From Dehalococcoidia bacterium (GTDB lineage: Bacteria > Chloroflexota > Dehalococcoidia > Lucifugimonadales > Lucifugimonadaceae): a DNA stretch of 32,879 bases. Within the stretch, counting starts at the first letter, position 1, and each line of letters begins with the position of its first letter. The translations under genes were made by a program, and so were the position numbers. The notes beneath the pieces are model-generated. The model saw only the letters and a list, made by a program, of their open reading frames with translations. It ran no database searches and was not told the origin of the DNA. The DNA lies in the NCBI GenBank assembly GCA_030747175.1, contig JASLLE010000027.1, positions 1 through 32,879 of the forward strand, written 5' to 3'. This document shows, in pieces, positions 8,353-16,272 of this stretch.

Positions 8353-9114
8353 ATGTCGATCCTCCGTTTGCAAGACCAGAAAATCACGGAGCCGTATCCC
8401 GGCGTCAGCCAGCGGGTTCCCGCAGGCGCGGCGACCGGCGCCACTCAGTTACGCGCGTTTGATACCGTGATTCAGCCAGGGGCGTCGATCCCGTACCACG
8501 TCCACGGCAATACCGAGGCGACTTACTTCGTCGTCGATGGCGACCTGTCGGCGGTGGTGGACGATCACCGCGTCGATATGCACCCCGGCGACCTCGTCAT
8601 GGCGCCTCCCGGAACCGGTCATGGTTTCACGAACAGCAGCGAAGGCGAGGCGCGGATAGTGACGATGATTCCGCACACAGACGCGGATGTTTCTCATCTT
8701 GATCCCGGGGATCCTGCCACCGGCGAGCTTCCGCCCAATATCGCCCCGCGATCCAGCATCGAAGCATGGACGCCGTGGGAGCGCTGCACGCGCTACGACA
8801 TGATGAACCATGAGCGTGGAGCCCTGTCCACCGCATTCAGTGAGCTCATCTTTGAACCGGGGTCGATGGCCCCTCCTCACTTTCATCCGGAGACGGAAGA
8901 AGCGATGTACTGCATCGACGGGGCGCTGGTCGCCATGTACGGAGGGGAAGAGATCCCGTTAGCACCGGGCGACATGTTCGTCGCCGAGCCCGGTGTCCGG
9001 CACACGGTTTTCAACGCATCAGATGAGGCGGCGATCCTGCTGCCGCTGCACCCCACCGTCGTGCCGGTGCGCGAACTCGTGGACTGGAGCCCCGTGACAC
9101 CCCTGCCCGCTTAG
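8353..9114 (+). CDS. bicupin protein 2, tandem paralogue
   Basis: A 253-residue bicupin clearly related to the preceding gene. Its metal ligands are His49, His51, Glu55 and His90 in domain 1, and His176, His178, Glu182 and His217 in domain 2, at almost identical numbering. Domain 2 is the better conserved half between the paralogues (HFHPETEEAMYC versus HFHPETEEFMYC), while domain 1 differs in the residues around the metal. This could mean a changed substrate pocket with a retained scaffold. GGAG precedes the ATG. The two probably form one operon and may form heteromers or act on related compounds; that is inference. The gene converges on the D-2-hydroxyacid dehydrogenase with only 33 bp between. 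Confidence 0.88.
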   Translation: MSILRLQDQKITEPYPGVSQRVPAGAATGATQLRAFDTVIQPGASIPYHVHGNTEATYFVVDGDLSAVVDDHRVDMHPGDLVMAPPGTGHGFTNSSEGEARIVTMIPHTDADVSHLDPGDPATGELPPNIAPRSSIEAWTPWERCTRYDMMNHERGALSTAFSELIFEPGSMAPPHFHPETEEAMYCIDGALVAMYGGEEIPLAPGDMFVAEPGVRHTVFNASDEAAILLPLHPTVVPVRELVDWSPVTPLPA

Positions 9115-9147
9115 CGGATTTCGGGTCCACTTGACGGGACCGGCGGC

Positions 9148-10113
9148 TTACCCGGGCTGAACCCGGTTCTGGACGTCCCCGTCCAGGAACGACAGCACGT
9201 TGTCCACCACCATCTTCAGGCTCGAGGCAAGCGCCGCGTCCGTGGTGCTGGCGGTGTGGGGCGACAACAGGGCATTCGGCAGGGTCCGGAGGGGGCTTTC
9301 GGCGGATAACGGTTCGGACTCGAACGTGTCCAGGCCCGCTCCGGCCAGCGCACCGTCCCGCAACGCTTCCTCCAGGGCCGTCTCGTCGATTATGTCGCCC
9401 CCGGACGTGTTGATCACAAACGCCGATGGTTTCATCTGCGACAGTTCGGTCGACCCGATCATGTGGCGCGTTTCCCGGGATCCACGTATGTGGATGGAGA
9501 TCGCGTCTGATCGCTCCAGCAAAGTCGGCAGGTCGACGAACTCCAATCCCGTGGTATCGGGGTTGTACTGTTCCGGATGCAGTGTCCACAAGATCACGTT
9601 CATCCCGATGCCGCGGGCGATCGCAGCCATCTGTTGCCCGACCCTGCCCGCGCCGATGATTCCAAGCGTCTTGCCGTGAAGCTGGGTGATCATCCCGCGG
9701 GGCCATTCGCCTTGGTGGATCCGGTAGTCAAGCTGTCGGACCCTGTGCGCGATCGCAAGCAGCAGCGCCAGGGCGTGCTCGGCGACTGAAGCGGTTGCTA
9801 TCCCCGGCGTGTTACTGACGGTGATACCGAACCGCTGGGCGCTCTCAAGATCAACGTGCCCGGTATTCGGACCCCACAACGCCAGGTGTTTGAGCCGTCC
9901 ACAACGGGACAACACTTCATAGTCAAATCGCGTTGATGCCCGGACGTTCAGGACCGTATGCGCGGTCGCGATCCGCTCAACGACCTCGTCCGTGCCAGAT
10001 GGCAGGGTATCGAACAACTCCATCTCGATGTCAGGGGACGAGCGCAAACGAACCATGGCCGGGGTGTCGCTGAACACCGGCGGCGCGTCGTCGATGACCA
10101 CTAGTTTGACCAA
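9148..10113 (-). CDS. divergent D-2-hydroxyacid dehydrogenase, catalytic Arg absent
   Basis: The fold is that of NAD-dependent D-2-hydroxyacid dehydrogenases: a Rossmann motif GIIGAGRVGQQMA (151-163), Glu267 in FESEPL and His286 in LSPHTAS. The canonical NxxRG motif that supplies the catalytic Arg reads NTSGGDIID (235-243), so Gly238 stands in the Arg position (codon GGG). The substrate loop GPNTGHVD also departs from the usual GxGxDNID. The enzyme may use another residue or have lost activity. The start is uncertain: TTG at 10113 gives a family-length 321-residue protein beginning VKLVVIDD, while GTG at 10173 adds 20 residues but lacks a ribosome site. It faces the bicupins. Confidence 0.85.
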   Translation of the reverse strand: MVKLVVIDDAPPVFSDTPAMVRLRSSPDIEMELFDTLPSGTDEVVERIATAHTVLNVRASTRFDYEVLSRCGRLKHLALWGPNTGHVDLESAQRFGITVSNTPGIATASVAEHALALLLAIAHRVRQLDYRIHQGEWPRGMITQLHGKTLGIIGAGRVGQQMAAIARGIGMNVILWTLHPEQYNPDTTGLEFVDLPTLLERSDAISIHIRGSRETRHMIGSTELSQMKPSAFVINTSGGDIIDETALEEALRDGALAGAGLDTFESEPLSAESPLRTLPNALLSPHTASTTDAALASSLKMVVDNVLSFLDGDVQNRVQPG

Positions 10114-10326
10114 AAAGTTGCCCGTCTTCCTCAACCGTGACACAGGCCAACGTCTGTCCCGAAGGCCCTTCACACGATGCGAGTGTTCGTGTTTCTGCGT
10201 GCTAACATACCGCCGCCCTACGAGCGAGCTTGATATCCCGGTTGCTTCCCGGCTTATTCGCCCTCAAACGGCGCTTTGCATTGTTCGGCACTATCCCGGT
10301 TTTCCTCAAGCGGTAACGAGGTTCTC

Positions 10327-11106
10327 TTGCTTCAGGTTTCAGCTTGCGCATGGGCGCTATCAACAACTCCTACCGAATCGCTGGATCGGATCAGGCTCGC
10401 CGGTTTTGACACGGTAGACCTGTGGCCCAACTCTTTCGATGCTATCGGCAGCGCCGACGAGATCACCGGCCGGGGTCTCAAGCCAGGTTGCTTCGGTCTG
10501 CTGGCGGGCGCCCTTTCGGGCGGTCTTTCACTCGACGACATCACCGGGGAGAGCGCACAACCCGTGCTCGATCTCATGTACGGCACGATTGACCAGGCTG
10601 CCGCGCTCGGCGCAAAACGGGCGTACATGGTCACGCCGATGGAGTATCCCGCGGACGATACGCAGTACCTGGTGTCCGTCCGGTCGCTTGGCGACAGGGC
10701 GGCATCGGCCGGCGTAAAGCTCTGTATAGAACCGCATCCAGGGCGTTCACTGCCAAACGACGCAGCCTGCCTCGCGTTCGTGAAAAAGACCGGGCACGAG
10801 AACGTCCATGTGCTCGTCGATTTCGGTCATTGCCTCATCACCGGTGAGAGCCCGTCCGAGAGCATCCGGAACGCCGGGGATCGGCTGGGCTACGTCCACA
10901 TAGATGACAACCACGGGAAGTTGGATGACCACGTCGCGCTGTTCGATGGAGTGCTCAAAGCACCCGTGATCAACGATTTCCTGGAAACGCTAGTCTCACT
11001 GCCCTACGACGGCGGACTCGGTATCGAGTTCAAGCTCACGACGCCTTCGCCCATGTCGGCGCTCGTCCAGGCACGCGATTTCATACGAGGCTGGGAGTTG
11101 CGGTAG
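10327..11106 (+). CDS. sugar phosphate isomerase/epimerase (xylose isomerase-like TIM barrel)
   Basis: A 259-residue AP-endonuclease-2/xylose isomerase-type barrel. Likely metal and catalytic residues are Glu135 in CIEPHPGR, Asp165 and His168 in LVDFGHCLITGE, His191 in YVHIDDNHG, and Glu234 in LGIEFK. Proteins of this family isomerise or epimerise sugars, inositols and hydroxypyruvate-like compounds; the substrate is unknown. The start is TTG at 10327, with GAGG five bases upstream (10318-10321) and the usual N-terminal strand LLQVSACAWAL. The longer frame from 10276 adds 17 residues without a ribosome site. A gap of about 210 bp separates it from the divergent hydroxyacid dehydrogenase. The RidA gene follows about 200 bp downstream on the same strand. 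Confidence 0.85.
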   Translation: MLQVSACAWALSTTPTESLDRIRLAGFDTVDLWPNSFDAIGSADEITGRGLKPGCFGLLAGALSGGLSLDDITGESAQPVLDLMYGTIDQAAALGAKRAYMVTPMEYPADDTQYLVSVRSLGDRAASAGVKLCIEPHPGRSLPNDAACLAFVKKTGHENVHVLVDFGHCLITGESPSESIRNAGDRLGYVHIDDNHGKLDDHVALFDGVLKAPVINDFLETLVSLPYDGGLGIEFKLTTPSPMSALVQARDFIRGWELR

Positions 11107-11142
11107 GGTGTGACCGCCTGAACGACGTACATCCCCGGGGCA

Positions 11143-11193
11143 CCCTCTCCCGGCAGAGGGCCAGGAGCCTGCCCTTCCGCTCGTTGGAAGGGC
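11143..11193. repeat. hairpin-rich GC repeat
   Basis: Two short hairpins lie in tandem: CCCTCT...AGAGGG (11143-11160) and an 8-bp stem GCCCTTCC with GGAAGGGC around a seven-base loop (11171-11193). The sequence looks like a dispersed intergenic palindrome and could end the transcript of the isomerase. No T-tract follows. Confidence 0.5.
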
Positions 11194-11235
11194 GAGGGAG
11201 AAGGCCATTGCCCGGTCGGCGCGTTTATGTACGAG

Positions 11236-11261
11236 CCGGTCCTTCGAGAGCCTCGGACACT
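11236..11261. repeat. REP-like element, copy A
   Basis: CCGGTCCTTCGAGAGCCTC, followed by GGACACT, also occurs at 25516-25542 with one inserted A, and in reverse orientation around 4212-4232. It lies in the gap before the RidA gene. The sequence contains a short palindrome around TTCGAGAG. Confidence 0.75.
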
Positions 11262-11313
11262 GCCGAGAGCCCCATGCGCTGCCATGGCGGTGGCGTCAGG
11301 GAGAGGATTCAGC

Positions 11314-11709
11314 ATGAAGATTGAGCGCTTCAACCCGAACGGTCTTTACGAGCCGCCGTCCTACCACCACGTCGTTCGCGCCTCGGGTCGCACGACACTC
11401 TGGATAGCGGGACAGGTGTCCACAAACGCCGACGGGGATGTCGTAGGCGTGGGCGACTTCGGCGCGCAGGCCCGACAGATATTCGAGAACCTGCGCATCG
11501 CCCTCGAAGCGGGCGGCGCGACCTTCGACAACGTGGTCAAGATGACGACGCTGGTCGTGAATTTCGACAGATCCCTGATCCCGGCCCTTAATGCCGCCCG
11601 CGAGGGCTATATCGGCGAAAACCTGCCCGCGACTACGCTCATAGGCGTCCAGGCGCTCGCGAGACCGGAGTACCTGCTCGAGATCGAGGCCATCGCCGTA
11701 GTCGACTGA
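11314..11709 (+). CDS. RidA/YjgF-family protein
   Basis: A 131-residue Rid-family protein; family members hydrolyse reactive enamine/imine intermediates from PLP enzymes or act in ring-cleavage catabolism. The conserved carboxylate-binding Arg is Arg117 in LARPEYLLEIEA, and the IAGQVSTNADGDVVG and QIFENLRIALEAGGA segments are typical. The start at 11314 has GAGAGG seven bases upstream; the longer frame from 11227 runs through the REP-like element and is not homologous. It lies downstream of the isomerase, separated by repeats, and converges on the large PHP-type hydrolase. The Arg argues for real imine deaminase activity, but Rid subfamilies vary. Confidence 0.88.
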   Translation: MKIERFNPNGLYEPPSYHHVVRASGRTTLWIAGQVSTNADGDVVGVGDFGAQARQIFENLRIALEAGGATFDNVVKMTTLVVNFDRSLIPALNAAREGYIGENLPATTLIGVQALARPEYLLEIEAIAVVD

Positions 11710-11870
11710 ACGTCAACTACCCACTCCTGATGCAGGAGGGGGTTCGGGGGTGGTTAATAATCGGCGCTACCGCCATATCGCGACCCACCTCCAGACCTCC
11801 TCCCTCCCGGGGAGGAGACTTCTGTTCCCCCCATCTGATTGTAGGAGGGATGTCTGGGTTCCCGGCACGG

Positions 11871-14426
11871 CTAATGCGGATGCGCGTGTCCGGCGCGCTC
11901 CCGTTTGCCGTTCACGTCGTGGATCGCGTCGTGAAACACCTTCTTAATCGCTTCATGCCGTTTTGGGCTTTCCGGGATCGCCAGCGTGTCCAGCCATTCC
12001 AACCCGCCCTGCATGACCGTTATCAGGTGTTCACCCGCGGAATCCTGGAACAACTCACTCCCCCGCTCAACCACGTACACGGGTGACGTGTGCGCGTTCA
12101 TGTTCACCGGCCACACGTGCCAGGCGACGTTCTCGCTGCCGCAGCGCGCCGCCAGCCAGCCGCTTCCCTCGATCTGGATGTCCTCGCTGAGAGACAGCGA
12201 CAGCGCGCCGTCTCTGACGCTCTCACTGGCGACGACCCTACCGTTGAACACCACGTCCAGCGTGTGGATCGGTGAGGTTGATATGGCAGACACCTCAACG
12301 TGAACAGTCCGGCCGCCATTGCCGATCTGAAGCTCGTCGCCCGGCGCCAGTCCATCGGCGGTAAACGACAGGATCGGGCCGGAAGTGGTGACCGTTCTGC
12401 CGGCGCGGACCGCCCTCCCCCACGACGCAAACGAGAACTCGTCATCGCCGATGTTGGCGTAAGTCCGGACCCCGCCGACGGGCATCGAGGCCGACATCTT
12501 GTCGGTCCCGCCAACGGCCGCGACGCGATACCCGGCGTTGAGAAGGTGGTACCACTCGTGTACTGCGAATGTGTCCATGCTTGACGACCAGAAGTCCCTG
12601 ATCTCCAACCCGTCCACCACGCCCCGTATCACCTCGGCATAGACCTCTGACTCCGGGAACGGGAAGTGCGGAACGATGACCACCCCCTCTTTGCGGCGGC
12701 ACTCCTCCGCCCACTCGCTCATCGCCCGCTTGACCGAGTCCCCGATGTAACCCTCGGATGGCCCTCCGGTGGACAGCGGAAATATCGGCGATCCGGTGTA
12801 GGCCAGGAGGTTGATGTGGCCCATCAGGTGTTGCCGGTTCTCGGTCCCGACCCAGACGAGCGTCTCGTCGTCAGAAGAGCCGGACAGAGCGCCGGTCAGA
12901 TCGCCCATATTTGTGAACAGATCACCCCATTGAGCGGCCAGTAGATTCACCAGGTTGGTGTCTTCCGCGGCGGCCTCCAACCGGGCGGTTTCCGGCGTCA
13001 GGAAATGTGTGTGGGTATCTGCGCTCACCCAGCCATTCGGCCGCGTGTTTGCGATGCGATCCAGCGATATCGTCAACTCTCGCTGGCCGGGTTCGATGTG
13101 CAATTTCTGGCGAACCGGAGCGTACTCGAAGCCCTTCACCACCTCCACGTACACGTCGCCTACCGGAAGTTCACCCTGCAACGTCCCGTCCACATAGGCG
13201 TACTGGGTCGAGCCGAGAAGAAGGTCGGCGCCGTAATCTTCAAACCAGTTGTCGTTAACCTCGTGCCGGTGGCCGTACGGCGGGATGTATCGGCCGTCCG
13301 GGGCACGGAAGTGGATGCGGGCCGGCGTAGGCTTCCCGGTCGCAGCGTCGATCACCGTCGTGTGAACCCACGTCCGCTCTGCCGTGAGCAGCTTGATCCT
13401 TGCCCGCCCGTCCGATGCAGTCACCTCGCCGGAATCCCTCAGTTCCAACATATCGAACACGTGGCTGCCCACCGAGAGCGTGGCGTCTGGATTGGCTGCA
13501 ACGTCAAGCACCAGCGATGAATCGCCGCCCGCCTCGTCACCCCAGCCTTTTCGGTCGTCTCCAAGCCACGTATCGGGATCGAACGCCGGCACGGCGTAAG
13601 AACGAGCGACGGTCCCCAGGTCGATATCAACCTCCACGTTCGAAGGTTCCGAGGCCTCGCCAGCGGGCAGCTCGACGGCCACGCTTTCCAGTTTGCTGTG
13701 GCGCAGCGGGTGGTTCTCGCCGTGGAACAGCGTGATCGCTCCAATGCCGATCGATGCACGGCCGCTCGGCGTCACGCGTATCCCGGTGATCCCCAGCTCC
13801 GGGTGCGGGTTCGGAAGGGCGTACAGCAGCCATGCGCCCTGCCCGTTCGTAAGAGAATCCAGGGAGCCGACGTTGACGTTGAGCTGCATCCGCCCCCAGA
13901 GGTTCCTCGGCGACGGGCCCCGGAAGTCCAGCGCGACCGGCTCAAGGTGGTCCTTGGCCGCGTACGTGCTCTGAGACCGGTTGCGGGGGTTGTTGATCTC
14001 AAACTGGCGGCGCACCGGAACCGCGTGCTCCGACCCGTCCGCGAACAGCAGAGTGTACTCGGCCAGCAACTCGCCCGGGTTGAGTGCAACGGGCGGCCGG
14101 CCCGCCTGCAGCGGATACGGCTCGCGCAACCCCCCTGCGTCATCGAGCGCCCGGGCATCGCACATATGCTGAAAAACAACGTAATGAACGCCATCGCCGC
14201 CACGGCCATCGAGCTCTATCTCTACCGGGTCGGTCGAGCCATCAGCGCCGGCCACGACGATGGAGGGCTGCGCGGCGTCTCCTCCAGTAAACGGGATGCC
14301 CCAGAAAGTGTTTTCACCGCCCGGCAGACCGGCGACCGCGGTCGCGGTTCCTTCGTCCCACGGGGAACCATCACTACGCCGGTGGTTGTATGCAGGAGTG
14401 AGGTCGATGGGTGTGAATTTGGGCAT
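11871..14426 (-). CDS. CehA/McbA-type PHP-like metallohydrolase, multidomain
   Basis: An 851-residue protein. Its C-terminal half carries a PHP-type metal site: ADTHTHF (Asp470, His472, His474), then GHINLLAYTG (His537), VPHFPFPE (His587) and AVGGTDKM (Asp642). This arrangement is typical of CehA/McbA-family hydrolases, which include carbaryl hydrolase and many uncharacterised enzymes. Residues 1-460 are beta-rich and unlike known catalytic domains; a segment near 355-440 resembles a carboxypeptidase-regulatory-like (Ig-type) domain. The C-terminus is a beta-sandwich-like region ending in a short His-rich tail (GHAHPH). No signal peptide is seen. The start at 14426 has GGAG upstream; the longer frame to 14501 would overlap the promoter region of the divergent gene. 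Substrate unknown. Confidence 0.8.
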   Translation of the reverse strand: MPKFTPIDLTPAYNHRRSDGSPWDEGTATAVAGLPGGENTFWGIPFTGGDAAQPSIVVAGADGSTDPVEIELDGRGGDGVHYVVFQHMCDARALDDAGGLREPYPLQAGRPPVALNPGELLAEYTLLFADGSEHAVPVRRQFEINNPRNRSQSTYAAKDHLEPVALDFRGPSPRNLWGRMQLNVNVGSLDSLTNGQGAWLLYALPNPHPELGITGIRVTPSGRASIGIGAITLFHGENHPLRHSKLESVAVELPAGEASEPSNVEVDIDLGTVARSYAVPAFDPDTWLGDDRKGWGDEAGGDSSLVLDVAANPDATLSVGSHVFDMLELRDSGEVTASDGRARIKLLTAERTWVHTTVIDAATGKPTPARIHFRAPDGRYIPPYGHRHEVNDNWFEDYGADLLLGSTQYAYVDGTLQGELPVGDVYVEVVKGFEYAPVRQKLHIEPGQRELTISLDRIANTRPNGWVSADTHTHFLTPETARLEAAAEDTNLVNLLAAQWGDLFTNMGDLTGALSGSSDDETLVWVGTENRQHLMGHINLLAYTGSPIFPLSTGGPSEGYIGDSVKRAMSEWAEECRRKEGVVIVPHFPFPESEVYAEVIRGVVDGLEIRDFWSSSMDTFAVHEWYHLLNAGYRVAAVGGTDKMSASMPVGGVRTYANIGDDEFSFASWGRAVRAGRTVTTSGPILSFTADGLAPGDELQIGNGGRTVHVEVSAISTSPIHTLDVVFNGRVVASESVRDGALSLSLSEDIQIEGSGWLAARCGSENVAWHVWPVNMNAHTSPVYVVERGSELFQDSAGEHLITVMQGGLEWLDTLAIPESPKRHEAIKKVFHDAIHDVNGKRERAGHAHPH

Positions 14427-14533
14427 AATGGACTCCAGCTTGGCGGGCGACGACGGGGCGCATGTTACCCCGGAGCGGAGTGAGGTTCGCGGGAAGAGCA
14501 CGCGGGCACACTGTTTTTCGACCTGAGGGCAAT

Positions 14534-16198
14534 TTGACCCAGCCTGCGTCCAGTCCTTCTTCCGGCTCGTTCCGCCACCTCCTTGAGGAGACCGACCGCT
14601 TTATCGTGTCCGTGGAGCTTGAGACCTCGCGCGGCCTGGCGATGGAGGAAAGCTCAAGCCGGACATTGAGCCTCGCCCGCAGGCTTGCCGGGTCCAATCC
14701 CGTCGATCTCATCTGCATCACGGACAACCCGGGCGGCAACCCGCACATCCGGCCCGAGGTAATGGGGTACGAACTACTTGCCCGGGGGCAGGAAGTCGTC
14801 ATCAACTTCTCGTGCAAGGACTACAACCGGAACGGCGTGGAAAGCCGGCTGTGGTCGCTCGGCAGCCTCGGATTCGACAACGTGCTCGCCCTCACCGGCG
14901 ACTACCCGGTCACCGGCCATGAGGGCGGGCCGCAACCCGTTTTTGATATCGACTCGGTCGGCCTTCTGGAAGTGATACGCCGCATGAACGGCGGGCTTGA
15001 AATCCCGTCGCGGCGGGCGGGCGGCGATCCCTCCCGGCTGCGGCAGACATCGTTCTTCCCCGGTGTAGCCATAAATCCGTTCAAGAGCCGGGAATCCGAG
15101 TTACTGCCCCAGTTTTTCAAGCTCGGCCTCAAGGTCAGGACCGGTGGCGAGTGGGCGGTCACCCAGATCGGTTACGACTCCCGGAAACTGCACGAGTTGA
15201 AGAAGTACGCCGGTTCCAACGGAATGGACATACCGCTCATCGGTTCGGTATTCATCCTGAACGCACCGGCCGCCCGCCTCTTCAACCGTTCCGGCATCCC
15301 GGGCGTCACGGTCTCAGATGACCTGCTGCAACTGGCCGAAAAACACGCCCGCTCCGAGGACCGGGGCAGGGCTTATTTCGAGGAGTTCGCAGCCAAACAG
15401 GTCGCCGTGCTGCGGGGGATCGGTTACAGGGGCGTCTACCTGTCCGGGCGTCTTCCACTCTCACGGATCCGGCGCGTGCTGGACCTCGAAGCAAGTTTCG
15501 GCCCGGACGACTGGCGCGATTTCGCAAAGGAGATCCAGTACCAGTTGCCCGGCGAGTTCAACTATTACGAACGCGATCCAGACACCGGCCTGGCCTCTGA
15601 CCGGATCAACCGCGGATACCTTGAGTCGAAATCCCCGCGCGGTCTGAAGCGATCCAGATCGTCGGCGCCACTTGCCTACAAAGCTGGCCGGGCCGCCCAT
15701 AACCTTGTCTTCGATCCCGTCGCGCCCGCGTACCGACTCGCCCGGTGGCTGTATCGGCGGGTCGACAAACGCCGCAGGGCCGGAACAATACTGCATGTCG
15801 CCGAGCAGGCGATCAAAATCCCGATGTTCGGTTGCCAGGATTGCGGGGATTGTTCCCTCCCGGACATCGCCTATCTCTGTCCCGAGTCGCAGTGCGCCAA
15901 GAATCAGCGCAACGGCCCCTGTGGCGGATCGCATGCCGGCCAATGTGAGGTCGGCGACAAGCGCTGCATCTGGGTAAAGGCCTACGAACGCACGAAGGCG
16001 TACGGCGAAGAAGACGGGATGCTGGACCGCCCCGTCGTGTTCAAAAACGGAGCCCTGCGTGGCACCTCGGCGTGGTCCAACGCGTTCCTTGACCGAGACC
16101 ACAGCGCCCGGGCTCGTGAAGCGCGGACGGTCACCTCGGAAGGGGGCGTCGAACCCGCGAAGGCCGGCGCCGTGCAACCCGGTGATACTTCGAATTGA
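14534..16198 (+). CDS. methylenetetrahydrofolate reductase fused to MetV-like zinc/Cys domain
   Basis: The 554-residue protein joins two modules. Residues 15-350 are a MetF-type TIM barrel: Glu28/30 in SVELETSRG, Asp123 in LTGDYP, and the folate-side QIGYD block. Residues 425-490 form an MTHFR-C (MetV-type) domain with eight Cys: C434, C437, C440, C449, C454, C463, C471 and C478. MetV is a separate subunit in acetogens; the fused form occurs in some bacteria. The likely role is supply of methyl-THF to the corrinoid pathway that follows. I chose the TTG at 14534, with GAGGG four to five bases upstream; an ATG at 14462 in the same frame lacks a ribosome site. The TGA stop overlaps the -35 box of the next promoter, and no ArsR-type operator precedes this gene. 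Confidence 0.88.
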   Translation: MTQPASSPSSGSFRHLLEETDRFIVSVELETSRGLAMEESSSRTLSLARRLAGSNPVDLICITDNPGGNPHIRPEVMGYELLARGQEVVINFSCKDYNRNGVESRLWSLGSLGFDNVLALTGDYPVTGHEGGPQPVFDIDSVGLLEVIRRMNGGLEIPSRRAGGDPSRLRQTSFFPGVAINPFKSRESELLPQFFKLGLKVRTGGEWAVTQIGYDSRKLHELKKYAGSNGMDIPLIGSVFILNAPAARLFNRSGIPGVTVSDDLLQLAEKHARSEDRGRAYFEEFAAKQVAVLRGIGYRGVYLSGRLPLSRIRRVLDLEASFGPDDWRDFAKEIQYQLPGEFNYYERDPDTGLASDRINRGYLESKSPRGLKRSRSSAPLAYKAGRAAHNLVFDPVAPAYRLARWLYRRVDKRRRAGTILHVAEQAIKIPMFGCQDCGDCSLPDIAYLCPESQCAKNQRNGPCGGSHAGQCEVGDKRCIWVKAYERTKAYGEEDGMLDRPVVFKNGALRGTSAWSNAFLDRDHSARAREARTVTSEGGVEPAKAGAVQPGDTSN

Positions 16199-16224
16199 CT
16201 CATATATAAAGATATGTTTATATA
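16195..16224 (+). promoter_or_regulatory. promoter with 22-bp near-palindromic operator, site 1
   Basis: TTGACT (16195-16200) and TATATA (16219-16224) are spaced by 18 bp and form a sigma70-like promoter. Between and across them lies ATATAAAGATATGTTTATAT (16204-16223), a palindrome except for the paired G/G positions, with one more matching T/A pair outside. The -35 box overlaps the stop codon of the MetF-MetV gene. The GTG of the methyl-THF:corrinoid methyltransferase gene lies 48 nt downstream of the -10 box. An ArsR-type repressor bound here would block RNA polymerase. Confidence 0.85.
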
Positions 16225-16272
16225 ACTTGGCAGTCCGGCCATGCCGAGCTTTCCTTACCCCGGAGAATAACC

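Noticed and set aside
11721-11820. hairpins CTCCTG/CAGGAG and CCTCC/GGAGG as a terminator
   Set aside because: Short stems without a T-tract between the convergent RidA and hydrolase genes; too weak to call.
13698-14483. 261-residue plus-strand open frame
   Set aside because: It is antisense to the CehA/McbA-type gene and has no recognisable motif; Arg-rich composition is typical of a shadow in GC-rich DNA.
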